IMG/VR virus record: IMGVR_UViG_3300038425_000132
Coordinates: 1 to 60,174 of that record
DNA length: 60,174 nt
Reading direction: 5' to 3' (one strand)
DNA from: a virus
In this document: positions 8,680-17,434 of the stretch, one piece after another
Layout: each line of letters starts with the position of its first letter
How positions within the stretch are numbered: the stretch's first letter is position 1
The notes under the pieces: generated by a model
Database searches by the model: none
What the model was told of the DNA's origin: nothing
The model's input: the letters and a program-made list of their open reading frames with translations, nothing else
Made by a program: the position numbers and the translations under genes

Positions 8680-10152
8680 TTAATCAGTAGTATATTGTCT
8701 TCCAATTATAATGGAACTTCCATAGGCCAGAAGTCCCCGTACTTCCGGTGAAAAATGTTCATGGACAACTGGCGTCCATACAATAGTATCGGTTGACTGG
8801 TAAAAAGTATTATTTAAACCTGCTACGTAATACACACCATTATCAAATAGAACAGTATATAAGTCATTTGTGATATCGCTGCTTCGAATATTCCATAGAG
8901 TTCCATTCGATGATACTATAATAGTACCCCCAAAACCTGCAGCAACAAAGTTATTGCCGTCATAAATAACTTGGTGAAGTTCACTGCTTACTCCAGAAAT
9001 TTGGACTGACCACAAAGTAGCGTTTGTTGACGTGATAACAATTCCACCACGTCCAACTGCGACATACTGTCCTTGAGCGTAAATTACGCTATACAGGTCG
9101 TTTCCTACGGGAGAATCATGTTTTGTCCATAAAGTTCCATTCAATGAAAGAATTGTAGTACCGCCGGTTCCTACAGCAACGTATTGTCCATTTGCATAAA
9201 TTATTGATTGTAAATTGGATAGTGTGGGCGATACTTGTTGATACCAGACAATGGCATCTGAGGATGTATATATTACACCATCATTCCCTACACCAACAAA
9301 CAAAGAATTTACATAAATAAAACTAACAATTGTATCATTGACATCACCTATAAAAGTCCAATAGTATCCATCAGGCGAAGAAAAGAAATTGCTACCATCG
9401 GTACCATAGAGTGTACCATTTACATCTATTATACAGCGAAACCCATATGCTCCTATACAATCTTGGGGAACAAATATAAAAGAAAGGGAAGGCTTCGGTG
9501 TTAATGATTCCCAATACCAATCACAACCTCTATCACTAGCAGTTACAAAATTATTTGGATATGTACCAAGTTCTTGCTGACGGGAAAATAAATTAGTTCC
9601 AGCAAACAAATTTCCATTACCATCATCTACAATAGTATAATTATTATCTGTTGTAGTATCATACATCACAATAGTATTAGGTAACATTTTTTCTCCAAAA
9701 ACTGCTTGAGGAATTTCAAACATTTTGAATTTATCAGTTATAAATCTTTTTGTTTTGGAATTTTCAAAATCAATGTTTTCCAATCCCCAAATTTTTGTAG
9801 GGTCACGATAATTGTTATAAAACATACCAGCAATTTGTGTATAAACACACCGTTGATAAGTTCCATCTGGATTTTGAGGGTCGGAGTTAGGATAAAAAAT
9901 TCCCGTAACTTTTAGTCCATCTTTAAACAAAGCTAAGTCAAGTTCTTGTTGTTCCAATGCAATATTACAAGCACTAGCAGTTATAGGACCAGAAAGTTCA
10001 TTATCAATATACTCCAGAGCAACAGGTAGACCAGCACTTCCACTATGTTCCATGAGAATTAAATCCTCATTTATTACATTGGATACTTCCCAATTTTGTG
10101 TAGCAACAAAAGGTGTGGTTTGCGTATCATCTTTATAAAGTGATTTAAGCAT
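8680..10152 (-). CDS. virion protein: shared N-domain plus beta-propeller (receptor-binding candidate)
   Basis: 490 aa. Residues 1-215 are paralogous to the 219-aa neighbour. After a short PKP linker come about seven repeats of the form YANGQYVAVGTGGTTILSL..GTLW, a sialidase/BNR-like or photosynthesis-factor-like beta-propeller blade in which a serine-rich loop precedes W. This architecture, a conserved base plus an exchangeable propeller, fits a receptor-binding protein. No catalytic sialidase residues are evident. Substrate unknown. Confidence 0.6.
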   Translation of the reverse strand: MLKSLYKDDTQTTPFVATQNWEVSNVINEDLILMEHSGSAGLPVALEYIDNELSGPITASACNIALEQQELDLALFKDGLKVTGIFYPNSDPQNPDGTYQRCVYTQIAGMFYNNYRDPTKIWGLENIDFENSKTKRFITDKFKMFEIPQAVFGEKMLPNTIVMYDTTTDNNYTIVDDGNGNLFAGTNLFSRQQELGTYPNNFVTASDRGCDWYWESLTPKPSLSFIFVPQDCIGAYGFRCIIDVNGTLYGTDGSNFFSSPDGYYWTFIGDVNDTIVSFIYVNSLFVGVGNDGVIYTSSDAIVWYQQVSPTLSNLQSIIYANGQYVAVGTGGTTILSLNGTLWTKHDSPVGNDLYSVIYAQGQYVAVGRGGIVITSTNATLWSVQISGVSSELHQVIYDGNNFVAAGFGGTIIVSSNGTLWNIRSSDITNDLYTVLFDNGVYYVAGLNNTFYQSTDTIVWTPVVHEHFSPEVRGLLAYGSSIIIGRQYTTD

Positions 10153-10161
10153 TTCATTATT

Positions 10162-11346
10162 TTAAAAATCCAATCTGACCTTAATTAAAAGCTCATTGTC
10201 AAAGGTTTTTATAGCAGGTCTACTTAATTTACCAACTGCTACCAGTTCATTGCTAGCATCATACAAACCAATCGTAGTAATATATGTTGTTGGATTTGTA
10301 ATAAAATCAGAATTGTATATAGTTCCGGCAGCATGAATACCGTCTGTACCATCATAAACATATGTCGGATTATTAGAATAATTAAAATCAAGATTTTTAA
10401 CTCTCACAAAATAATGCTGAGATGGAACATATTCAGTTTTACGAACTTTCATTGTATTATTTGCATTCTGAATTGCCCAAAAGAATACTTTATGATTTAC
10501 AGTAGTTGGGACTAATGATAATTGGCCGAGAATAGGTATACCAGAAATACTTCCAGTACTATAATTTGACATACATACTGTTCCAGCACCACTAGGACTA
10601 GGCGGCCCAACTGTTCCTGAAAGATTACTCAATCCTATGAGTTGATCAATAATTTTAGCATTAAATACAACTACACCATCTTCTGGATAGAATAATCCAA
10701 TACCCTGATATGAAGGCAAAGTGGTCGTTGAACCATTAATAGACCCTATTATCAAATTATAAACTGATGAAGCTTGAGAAAAGAATGGTGAATCATCTCG
10801 TAAAGTTATAGAACCATTAGACCCCGTTAATGTAATTTCAAAAAGACCCTCATCAACTTTGTCTTTCATTTTATAAGAGGAAAAATTTATAACAAATATA
10901 TCATATCCAGTAATCATTTGAGGATTAGCAGAACTTCCAGATAAAAATTGAAACAATCCAGTTTCTCCTTCTCCCAACAATAAATTTTGATATTGCGTAT
11001 AAATAGCTTTGGGTGCAAACGCTAAAATACTTCCAGTATCTAAATCAAAAGAACCACTTCCAAATTCACCATAATAATTACCATAAGCTACTGAAAAATA
11101 TGGGTCATTATTACCATAAGTTGTGGTATCTGGAAATATATTAATATAATACATGGTTCTACGAATATCATAAATTGATGCTCCGAACGAAGGTGATGGT
11201 GTAGTTGCTGATTGGGTTAGTGCAAAAAAGTCATCAAGAAAAGAACTTTGAGTTAGGAAGGTAACTCCTTCGGGCCAAAATCCACTTGTAACGGTACTCG
11301 TTCTACCAGCTACTATATCAGTGGGGTCAAATTGATTGAATATCAT
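10162..11346 (-). CDS. virion protein with shared C-terminal domain
   Basis: 394 aa, beta-rich, no membrane segment. The C-terminus (TTIGLYDASNELVAVGKLS ... IKVRLDF) is the same module that ends the 899-aa protein at 5283, so both probably dock on or fold against the same virion partner. The N-terminus begins MIFNQFDPTDIVAGRTS. It lies in a run of closely packed structural genes (10 nt from each neighbour). Probable tail or baseplate accessory protein; not assignable further. Confidence 0.6.
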   Translation of the reverse strand: MIFNQFDPTDIVAGRTSTVTSGFWPEGVTFLTQSSFLDDFFALTQSATTPSPSFGASIYDIRRTMYYINIFPDTTTYGNNDPYFSVAYGNYYGEFGSGSFDLDTGSILAFAPKAIYTQYQNLLLGEGETGLFQFLSGSSANPQMITGYDIFVINFSSYKMKDKVDEGLFEITLTGSNGSITLRDDSPFFSQASSVYNLIIGSINGSTTTLPSYQGIGLFYPEDGVVVFNAKIIDQLIGLSNLSGTVGPPSPSGAGTVCMSNYSTGSISGIPILGQLSLVPTTVNHKVFFWAIQNANNTMKVRKTEYVPSQHYFVRVKNLDFNYSNNPTYVYDGTDGIHAAGTIYNSDFITNPTTYITTIGLYDASNELVAVGKLSRPAIKTFDNELLIKVRLDF

Positions 11347-11356
11347 ATAATTATAT

Positions 11357-12013
11357 TTATGTTGTTATATTAGTAGTCGTCAGTGGGACTGTTACTGTAA
11401 CTTCAATACTCAAACTACCTCCAGATTCATTACCAATAATTGTCAATGTCGTAGAAGTTGTTTGACCTAAACTACTATTCGGAAGAAAGATAAAAGTTTG
11501 TCCTACAACAACCTGTGAACTGGATGTATTGATATCACCAGCAAATGCTGGTATTGTACTAGAAACAGAATTAATTGAATTAGCTTGAGAAACAATCAAA
11601 ACACCAACATTCTTATTTCCAAGAATTGCTGTATAACCAAGAGTAAGATTATAAGGTGGATTGGTTGAAGGAGCAATGGTAATCTGACCAGTATAATTAC
11701 TAGCAACCGAAATTTTATCCTGTGCAATACTGATAACAGGAATAGAAGTAACGCCTTGATTAAGACTTACCAATTTATATTTCATGACCTGAGTTTCATC
11801 GGAAACAGGTTCAAAAACAGGTGTATTTCTTATAGCAATATCATAAAAAGCACTACCATTTGGATGATTTGGTTGATAAAGTGTATAGTCAATTTCATCG
11901 TCTGCCAAAGCAAATGATGTAATATTCAGATTTCCATTCTGCGCCAGAAGCTGGCGTCCTTTTTTAGTAAGAATAGCATCTACAGTTATTGTTTGATTGT
12001 CAATATATCCCAT
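11357..12013 (-). CDS. virion-associated protein, unknown
   Basis: 218 aa. The N-terminal segment TVDAILTKKGRQLLAQ followed by ITSFALADDEIDYTLY is a pattern I associate with structural proteins of T4-like and uncultured large phages; the rest is a beta-rich Thr/Ser sequence resembling an Ig-like or adhesin domain. It sits between the large 1620-aa protein and the 394-aa protein. Predicted structural; no biochemical activity can be inferred. Confidence 0.55.
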   Translation of the reverse strand: MGYIDNQTITVDAILTKKGRQLLAQNGNLNITSFALADDEIDYTLYQPNHPNGSAFYDIAIRNTPVFEPVSDETQVMKYKLVSLNQGVTSIPVISIAQDKISVASNYTGQITIAPSTNPPYNLTLGYTAILGNKNVGVLIVSQANSINSVSSTIPAFAGDINTSSSQVVVGQTFIFLPNSSLGQTTSTTLTIIGNESGGSLSIEVTVTVPLTTTNITT

Positions 12014-12076
12014 ATGAATTTCTCTTTTCTCTTATAAGTATTCTCTTAAATGTGTTTTTTTCCATCTTTCCATATT

Positions 12077-15000
12077 TTAACTGGAGCCGCCCCTACTACC
12101 GGGAGGACCGCCCCTACTGGGAGGACCCTTACTAGGTCGTCTGGTTGGCCCAGCCGAACCTCCACCAGATAAAACTATTTGACCAGTAGTTGAAGAAGGA
12201 ACAGTTTGAATAACATTACTAGCATTTATTACAGTAACATTACTGACGTTAGTTGATTGAACAGGAGAACTTCCATCGTTAATACCATTACTATTAATCG
12301 TTGAATCTGATGTTTCTTGTCCTTTAATAAAAATTCTATTACCATAGGTTCCATATTTTATTTTTGAGAATTGTTGTAATTTATGAGAATAATGATTTCT
12401 TGGATAACCAGAAACCAATTCAAAATATTGTGATAAAGGACTTATATTTAAATTAAAGTTGGTTTTGGTAATAGGTGTAAATATATTTGCAGAAGCACTT
12501 ATATTACTTACTTTTTGATCTGGTGTTCCAAGAAACGTGTTAGTTCTATGAAGATATGCATTTGCAACAAAATCATATGTATAAGAATAGCTTGATGAGT
12601 CATATACAGGCAATGATACTAAATCCGTAAAATATATTAGATTTCTCATATAATGTTCATCAAGCATAACGTATCTATAAAGATATAGCGACGAGGATGA
12701 ATATGTGTTATCTAATGGATTATCAGAACGAATATATTCCCCTGTTTTGGCATAATAATAATATTTATCCCACACTTTTACCATATAGTATAGAATTGGA
12801 TGATTTCCTTGATTAGAACCTGAAAAGAATTTATTTGGATAATTAACACCGTGGTCAGGTCCAATTATAAATCTACCACCTTCATCTTGAGAAGTTACCG
12901 AACCATAAATAGGAATGGTGTAATTAGATGATAATGGTCCTGATGAAGATGTTTCCCACAATCTAGGCAATAATTCAAAATCAGGATAGAAGGAATGTTG
13001 AATTTTATCCATGAAATCAGTATAATATCCACTTCCAATATTAGAAGGCTTTACTTCTGTAGGGTCATCTATGTATGTTAAGTCTATTATATCACTATAA
13101 CTTGGAGGCATAGAGTTTGCCATAGACTGTTGTAATTGTGGAAAACCACCGTTTACCAATGTCCAGTCAGTATTAAAATCTGTCCAAAAAAGACATTCAT
13201 CAAAATTATAAATATTTTTTATTACAGTTGGAGTTTTATATGAAATGTCAAGACTAGCTGTTATTGGCCTATTTTGATATTTTGGTCTTTCAAGAAGTGT
13301 TGGCTCAATTACCACACCTGTATAAGAATTAGCTCTAGCTGGTATAATATTTCGTATAGCTTGAAAAATAGATTTATCAAAATAAAATTTATATACTGTC
13401 AATAATTCATTAAAATATGTTCTTTTATTACCATTTGTATTATATTCATAATTTTTATTAACTAAATTTGCATATTTGTCATTGTAAAGGTCAGATGTAT
13501 TACCAATAAGCCCCATAATGCCGCTTTTACCAACATATCTCAAAATATCTTTATTTTTAGAATCCTGTGGGTCAATAAAAAATCCAAGTTGATTAGACTC
13601 ACCTGAAACTGTTATATCAGGATTAATGGTTGACCTGTCAAATGGGTCAAGTCTAGTATCGAGATTATAAGATAATGTTCGGATTTTAACATTTTTATAT
13701 TTATTAGGTCCAAATTTAGATGCATCAATATTCTGTTGGTATGTCAATTCTTGAAATTGATATGGATAAACTGATTGAGAAAACCATTGACATGTAGGAT
13801 AACCAACCCAAGAAGCAGAAAAAGCATTTCCAATTGCTTCTGGAAAGTTATGAGCAATAATTTCAACTGAACCTGTCGGATAATAAGATTGCCAATTTTG
13901 TTCAATAATACTCAAAGATGCAGAATATAAAGTAGGATTAACAGTAGTAAGAGTTTGGTCTGTGTAATAGTTTGGAATAGCATAGTATGGAGATTCATTA
14001 TCAACCCACACAGAACCACTATAATAATACATGTTTTGTGGATAATCCCAATTTAATCTTACCCATAAATGTTGATAAGGAACAGAACCACTAAAACCAT
14101 ATGAATTTAAATCATCAACGTGTTCTTCAAAATCGTTATCATCAATAGGAACATCCCAAATTAATAATTTATCCAATGCCCCTTTAAATGTTCCATCACT
14201 TAATCTAAATTTACCAAATTGAGAAAATACATCATTGTCATTATTATAAAAAATTGCATCGGATGTAGAATAAAAAATTTTTCTTCCATTTTCATTCCTT
14301 TGAACGGTTAAATCATATTCAGTAGGAATATCATTTAAATCTGTAGATGGGTCAAATAAAGAATTTGGATAATTTCTTCTCAACATCACACTAAAAATAT
14401 CACCATTGAAAATAGGCAATACACTACTTGTTATATTAATACCTGAAGAACCAGAACCCATTTGAAACACAACTTTTCCAGTATATTGACCCGGAACTCT
14501 ATAGAATCCTAAAGCCCAATTAAAATTATAAGAACTTGAATATGGATATGGAATACTTGTAAATAATGGGAAAAATTTAAAATTTGGGTAATAAGTATTG
14601 TTAGGGTCAGAACCAATGGAAAATTTGAATTCTGTTGTCATAACTGAATATGGTATTGGTCCTTCAATGTAATCACTCACGCCTGAGAATTGGAGCATAT
14701 ACATTTTTTCATCTAGTTCATATGTAGGAGATATATCGCTAGCATAATCTGTCCCACCATATTCTCTTATCGTAAGCATCGATGAAGGTAAACCATAACA
14801 TGACAACAAATAATCCACACATTGTTCTGTACCCTTGGTCTTATAGATGCCCGGTAAACTAATGAGAATGCGATTCCATATAATTTGAAGTCTCTGTTGG
14901 GAAGATAAAGCATTATAAGATGCTGAATTCATACTGTTCAGATATACTTCGTCAAGGTCTAGCGACCCAATAATATCATCGACATCCCATCCAAAAGAAT

Positions 15001-16939
15001 ACAACATTTCTTTTAATGTATTGGTTGGAAGGCTAGAAGTAAATTCATTTTTTACCTGCCTTTCAATAGGCATAGCAGAAATATATGTGTAAATATCATC
15101 AAAATGATGACCTATCATATTCAAAAAGGTCAAATACTCTGAATAGTTGTCGTCATCAATAATATATTGGGGTACATTTGATGAAAGACTATCTCTATTA
15201 TTTGTGTCATATAGACTTGCACTAAAGTCTGCATCACTTATATAACTCGCACTATAAAATGAACCAGACTGCAAATTATATTGGTAGAAACCAGAATTAA
15301 ATAAATAGGACTCAAATCCATCGAATGAATCAACTATTTGGTTACTTTGTGTACTAAAACTAGATAATTCATTAAAATAATATTGATAAGGTATTGAAGA
15401 TGATAATGAACTATTATATCTATTATTAAGTTCCACTATCGAAGCACTCAAAACTGTCCATTGAATCATCTTATTCTTAAAAATATTAAGCCTGTTTTGT
15501 GCAGACGAGAATACCACAAAATTATTATAATCAGTATAATCCGTATTCAATTTAGCAATATTTTTGTTAATTCTAATACTATTTTCTATAGTAGATGGAT
15601 AAGAAAGGTCATCTGCTGAATATAAAATGTTAGAATTCCCTACATTAATAAGATTTTGCGGTGGTCCAAAATTTGGGGAAGAAATTGTTATAGTTTGATA
15701 TTGTACCGGTGCTTGTAAAATAGCAGTAAACACATAAGGCACCATACCAAAATTAGATACCCAGCACGTATCCTTTATTGAAATATCAGAAGAAAGTGCC
15801 GATGATAATTTTACAATAAGAGTCAGAGGGTCTGTAGGAATTGTCCTTTCATCAAGATATCCTATATCTAATATTGAGAAATATTTATTATTTCCAAAAT
15901 TTAGTACGTTTTTTAAATATCCAAAATATTTGTCTTCGTAACTGGATTGTAATGGACTAACAGCATTGTCATAAAAATATGTCACAAAGAAATCATAACA
16001 AAACTGTCTAGCATCTTTATATCCTTGGTCTTGTGAATTTAAAAGTTGGCTGAATTTTTCATCTAATCGAGCATTTACAAAATTGATATACTGTTGTCTA
16101 ATATCATTAAAATCAGCAATATGTCTATAACTTTGTAATAAATAATTACTATAATATGTTCTTATACCCTGAATTCTCTTTATAGTTACAGGTTGTTGTA
16201 AAGTATTTGTTGTTGGAGTTACAAAAGTATATTTTATGTAATCTTCGTATAAATTTTTTAACAAATTTATAACAGAACCGTCATCAGTAAGAAAAAAAAC
16301 AAATTTCAAAAAAGAAATACCATCTTGATATTGACTTAAAGAACTCATTTCCTCATAAATTGTATCATAAGGAAAATTTTTAATAATTGACAACAAAACA
16401 GGAGCCACATCTCTAATTGGAAACTTTTTAATACAGAAAGAACTATATTCAATATCAAATGTATTGGATGGTATAAGTTTTATTTCAGTTCTTGATGGAG
16501 AAATATCCTTGATTGTAAGAGATGATGATAAATTACCTGCCACTTCTCTTACAAAATTATAAGACACAGTATAACTTCCACTAGTAATTCCTATTCCATT
16601 TAAATCAAATGGTGGTTGAAATAATATTGAATTATTTTTATAAAGTGTAAATGGATTAATAAGTTGGCTGTATGAATAACTTACAGGCATGTTAAGATTA
16701 TTCAAATATGTTAATGTAATTGTTTGAAATGTCTTATCTTGACCAATAGTTCCCCATGCTATAAGAGTTTGATCGTCTGTAGAATATGCACCTATTTCAA
16801 TTGCATCATTAGTAGAAAGACCGAACCAAATATCTGAGCTTTGAGAAACATAAAGTAATGATGTATCTTGTACACTCAAAACCGAAGCAGATTCAATACT
16901 GCCTGTGAATTCACCTAAAATTGTATATGGTAATGACAT
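12077..16939 (-). CDS. very large baseplate/tail protein
   Basis: 1620 aa, the largest gene here. Around residues 690-740 a motif LPGIYKTKGTEQCVDYLL followed by a YGLP segment resembles the P2 gpI/gp7-like baseplate segment (a KGT motif before a helix). A central region resembles a LamG/concanavalin-like jelly roll. The C-terminus is a low-complexity Gly/Pro/Arg/Ser tail (GGGSAGPTRR onward). Its place two genes from a DNRLRE-like fibre and upstream gp6/gp25 homologues supports a baseplate wedge or periphery role comparable in size to T4 gp7. Inference, not proof. Confidence 0.6.
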   Translation of the reverse strand: MSLPYTILGEFTGSIESASVLSVQDTSLLYVSQSSDIWFGLSTNDAIEIGAYSTDDQTLIAWGTIGQDKTFQTITLTYLNNLNMPVSYSYSQLINPFTLYKNNSILFQPPFDLNGIGITSGSYTVSYNFVREVAGNLSSSLTIKDISPSRTEIKLIPSNTFDIEYSSFCIKKFPIRDVAPVLLSIIKNFPYDTIYEEMSSLSQYQDGISFLKFVFFLTDDGSVINLLKNLYEDYIKYTFVTPTTNTLQQPVTIKRIQGIRTYYSNYLLQSYRHIADFNDIRQQYINFVNARLDEKFSQLLNSQDQGYKDARQFCYDFFVTYFYDNAVSPLQSSYEDKYFGYLKNVLNFGNNKYFSILDIGYLDERTIPTDPLTLIVKLSSALSSDISIKDTCWVSNFGMVPYVFTAILQAPVQYQTITISSPNFGPPQNLINVGNSNILYSADDLSYPSTIENSIRINKNIAKLNTDYTDYNNFVVFSSAQNRLNIFKNKMIQWTVLSASIVELNNRYNSSLSSSIPYQYYFNELSSFSTQSNQIVDSFDGFESYLFNSGFYQYNLQSGSFYSASYISDADFSASLYDTNNRDSLSSNVPQYIIDDDNYSEYLTFLNMIGHHFDDIYTYISAMPIERQVKNEFTSSLPTNTLKEMLYSFGWDVDDIIGSLDLDEVYLNSMNSASYNALSSQQRLQIIWNRILISLPGIYKTKGTEQCVDYLLSCYGLPSSMLTIREYGGTDYASDISPTYELDEKMYMLQFSGVSDYIEGPIPYSVMTTEFKFSIGSDPNNTYYPNFKFFPLFTSIPYPYSSSYNFNWALGFYRVPGQYTGKVVFQMGSGSSGINITSSVLPIFNGDIFSVMLRRNYPNSLFDPSTDLNDIPTEYDLTVQRNENGRKIFYSTSDAIFYNNDNDVFSQFGKFRLSDGTFKGALDKLLIWDVPIDDNDFEEHVDDLNSYGFSGSVPYQHLWVRLNWDYPQNMYYYSGSVWVDNESPYYAIPNYYTDQTLTTVNPTLYSASLSIIEQNWQSYYPTGSVEIIAHNFPEAIGNAFSASWVGYPTCQWFSQSVYPYQFQELTYQQNIDASKFGPNKYKNVKIRTLSYNLDTRLDPFDRSTINPDITVSGESNQLGFFIDPQDSKNKDILRYVGKSGIMGLIGNTSDLYNDKYANLVNKNYEYNTNGNKRTYFNELLTVYKFYFDKSIFQAIRNIIPARANSYTGVVIEPTLLERPKYQNRPITASLDISYKTPTVIKNIYNFDECLFWTDFNTDWTLVNGGFPQLQQSMANSMPPSYSDIIDLTYIDDPTEVKPSNIGSGYYTDFMDKIQHSFYPDFELLPRLWETSSSGPLSSNYTIPIYGSVTSQDEGGRFIIGPDHGVNYPNKFFSGSNQGNHPILYYMVKVWDKYYYYAKTGEYIRSDNPLDNTYSSSSLYLYRYVMLDEHYMRNLIYFTDLVSLPVYDSSSYSYTYDFVANAYLHRTNTFLGTPDQKVSNISASANIFTPITKTNFNLNISPLSQYFELVSGYPRNHYSHKLQQFSKIKYGTYGNRIFIKGQETSDSTINSNGINDGSSPVQSTNVSNVTVINASNVIQTVPSSTTGQIVLSGGGSAGPTRRPSKGPPSRGGPPGSRGGSS

Positions 16940-16941
16940 AT

Positions 16942-17433
16942 TTATTGTGATGGTGGATTTTTTTGTTCTGGTGGAATCGGAAGATATGGATATATATCTT
17001 GGAAATCATTTGGAACAGAACCTTGCCCTAATTGAATTCTAAGATTAATAATCGTATTTTCTATAGATTGTATATCAGCAGAACTTGTATTTATTGAGCT
17101 ACTAGCAACCACAGAATTTAATTGGCTTTGTAATTGAGTATTTTGATATGTAATTGCATTAATTTGGTCAATAGCAGCTTGTGGAAATGATGATGACAAT
17201 GATGCAGATGTTGAACTTGTTGGCGAAGCTGGAACAAATTCCGTAAATGTTGGATTATAAAAAGATAATACTTTAGAATTGTTATAAACAAAATTTCCCA
17301 GAGGAAGATTAAAATAAACTTGTTGAAAAATAGACGAAGACTGATTTAAAATTTCGTTACCTATACTATCAAATCGATAATTATATGTCCCGTAATTTAT
17401 GAAACTTGCTATTTGTTGACTGAAATCCGTCAT
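16942..17433 (-). CDS. virion-region protein with coiled-coil segment, unknown
   Basis: 163 aa from the ATG at 17433 (MTDFSQQIASFINYG). An upstream in-frame ATG at 17487 would read 18 hydrophobic codons that lie inside the preceding gene, so the shorter start is preferred. Residues ~85-140 (AIDQINAITYQNTQLQSQLN...SIENTIINLRIQL) look like a coiled coil; the tail is Pro-rich. It ends 3 nt before the 1620-aa gene. Probably a small baseplate component. Confidence 0.55.
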   Translation of the reverse strand: MTDFSQQIASFINYGTYNYRFDSIGNEILNQSSSIFQQVYFNLPLGNFVYNNSKVLSFYNPTFTEFVPASPTSSTSASLSSSFPQAAIDQINAITYQNTQLQSQLNSVVASSSINTSSADIQSIENTIINLRIQLGQGSVPNDFQDIYPYLPIPPEQKNPPSQ

Positions 17434-17434
17434 A

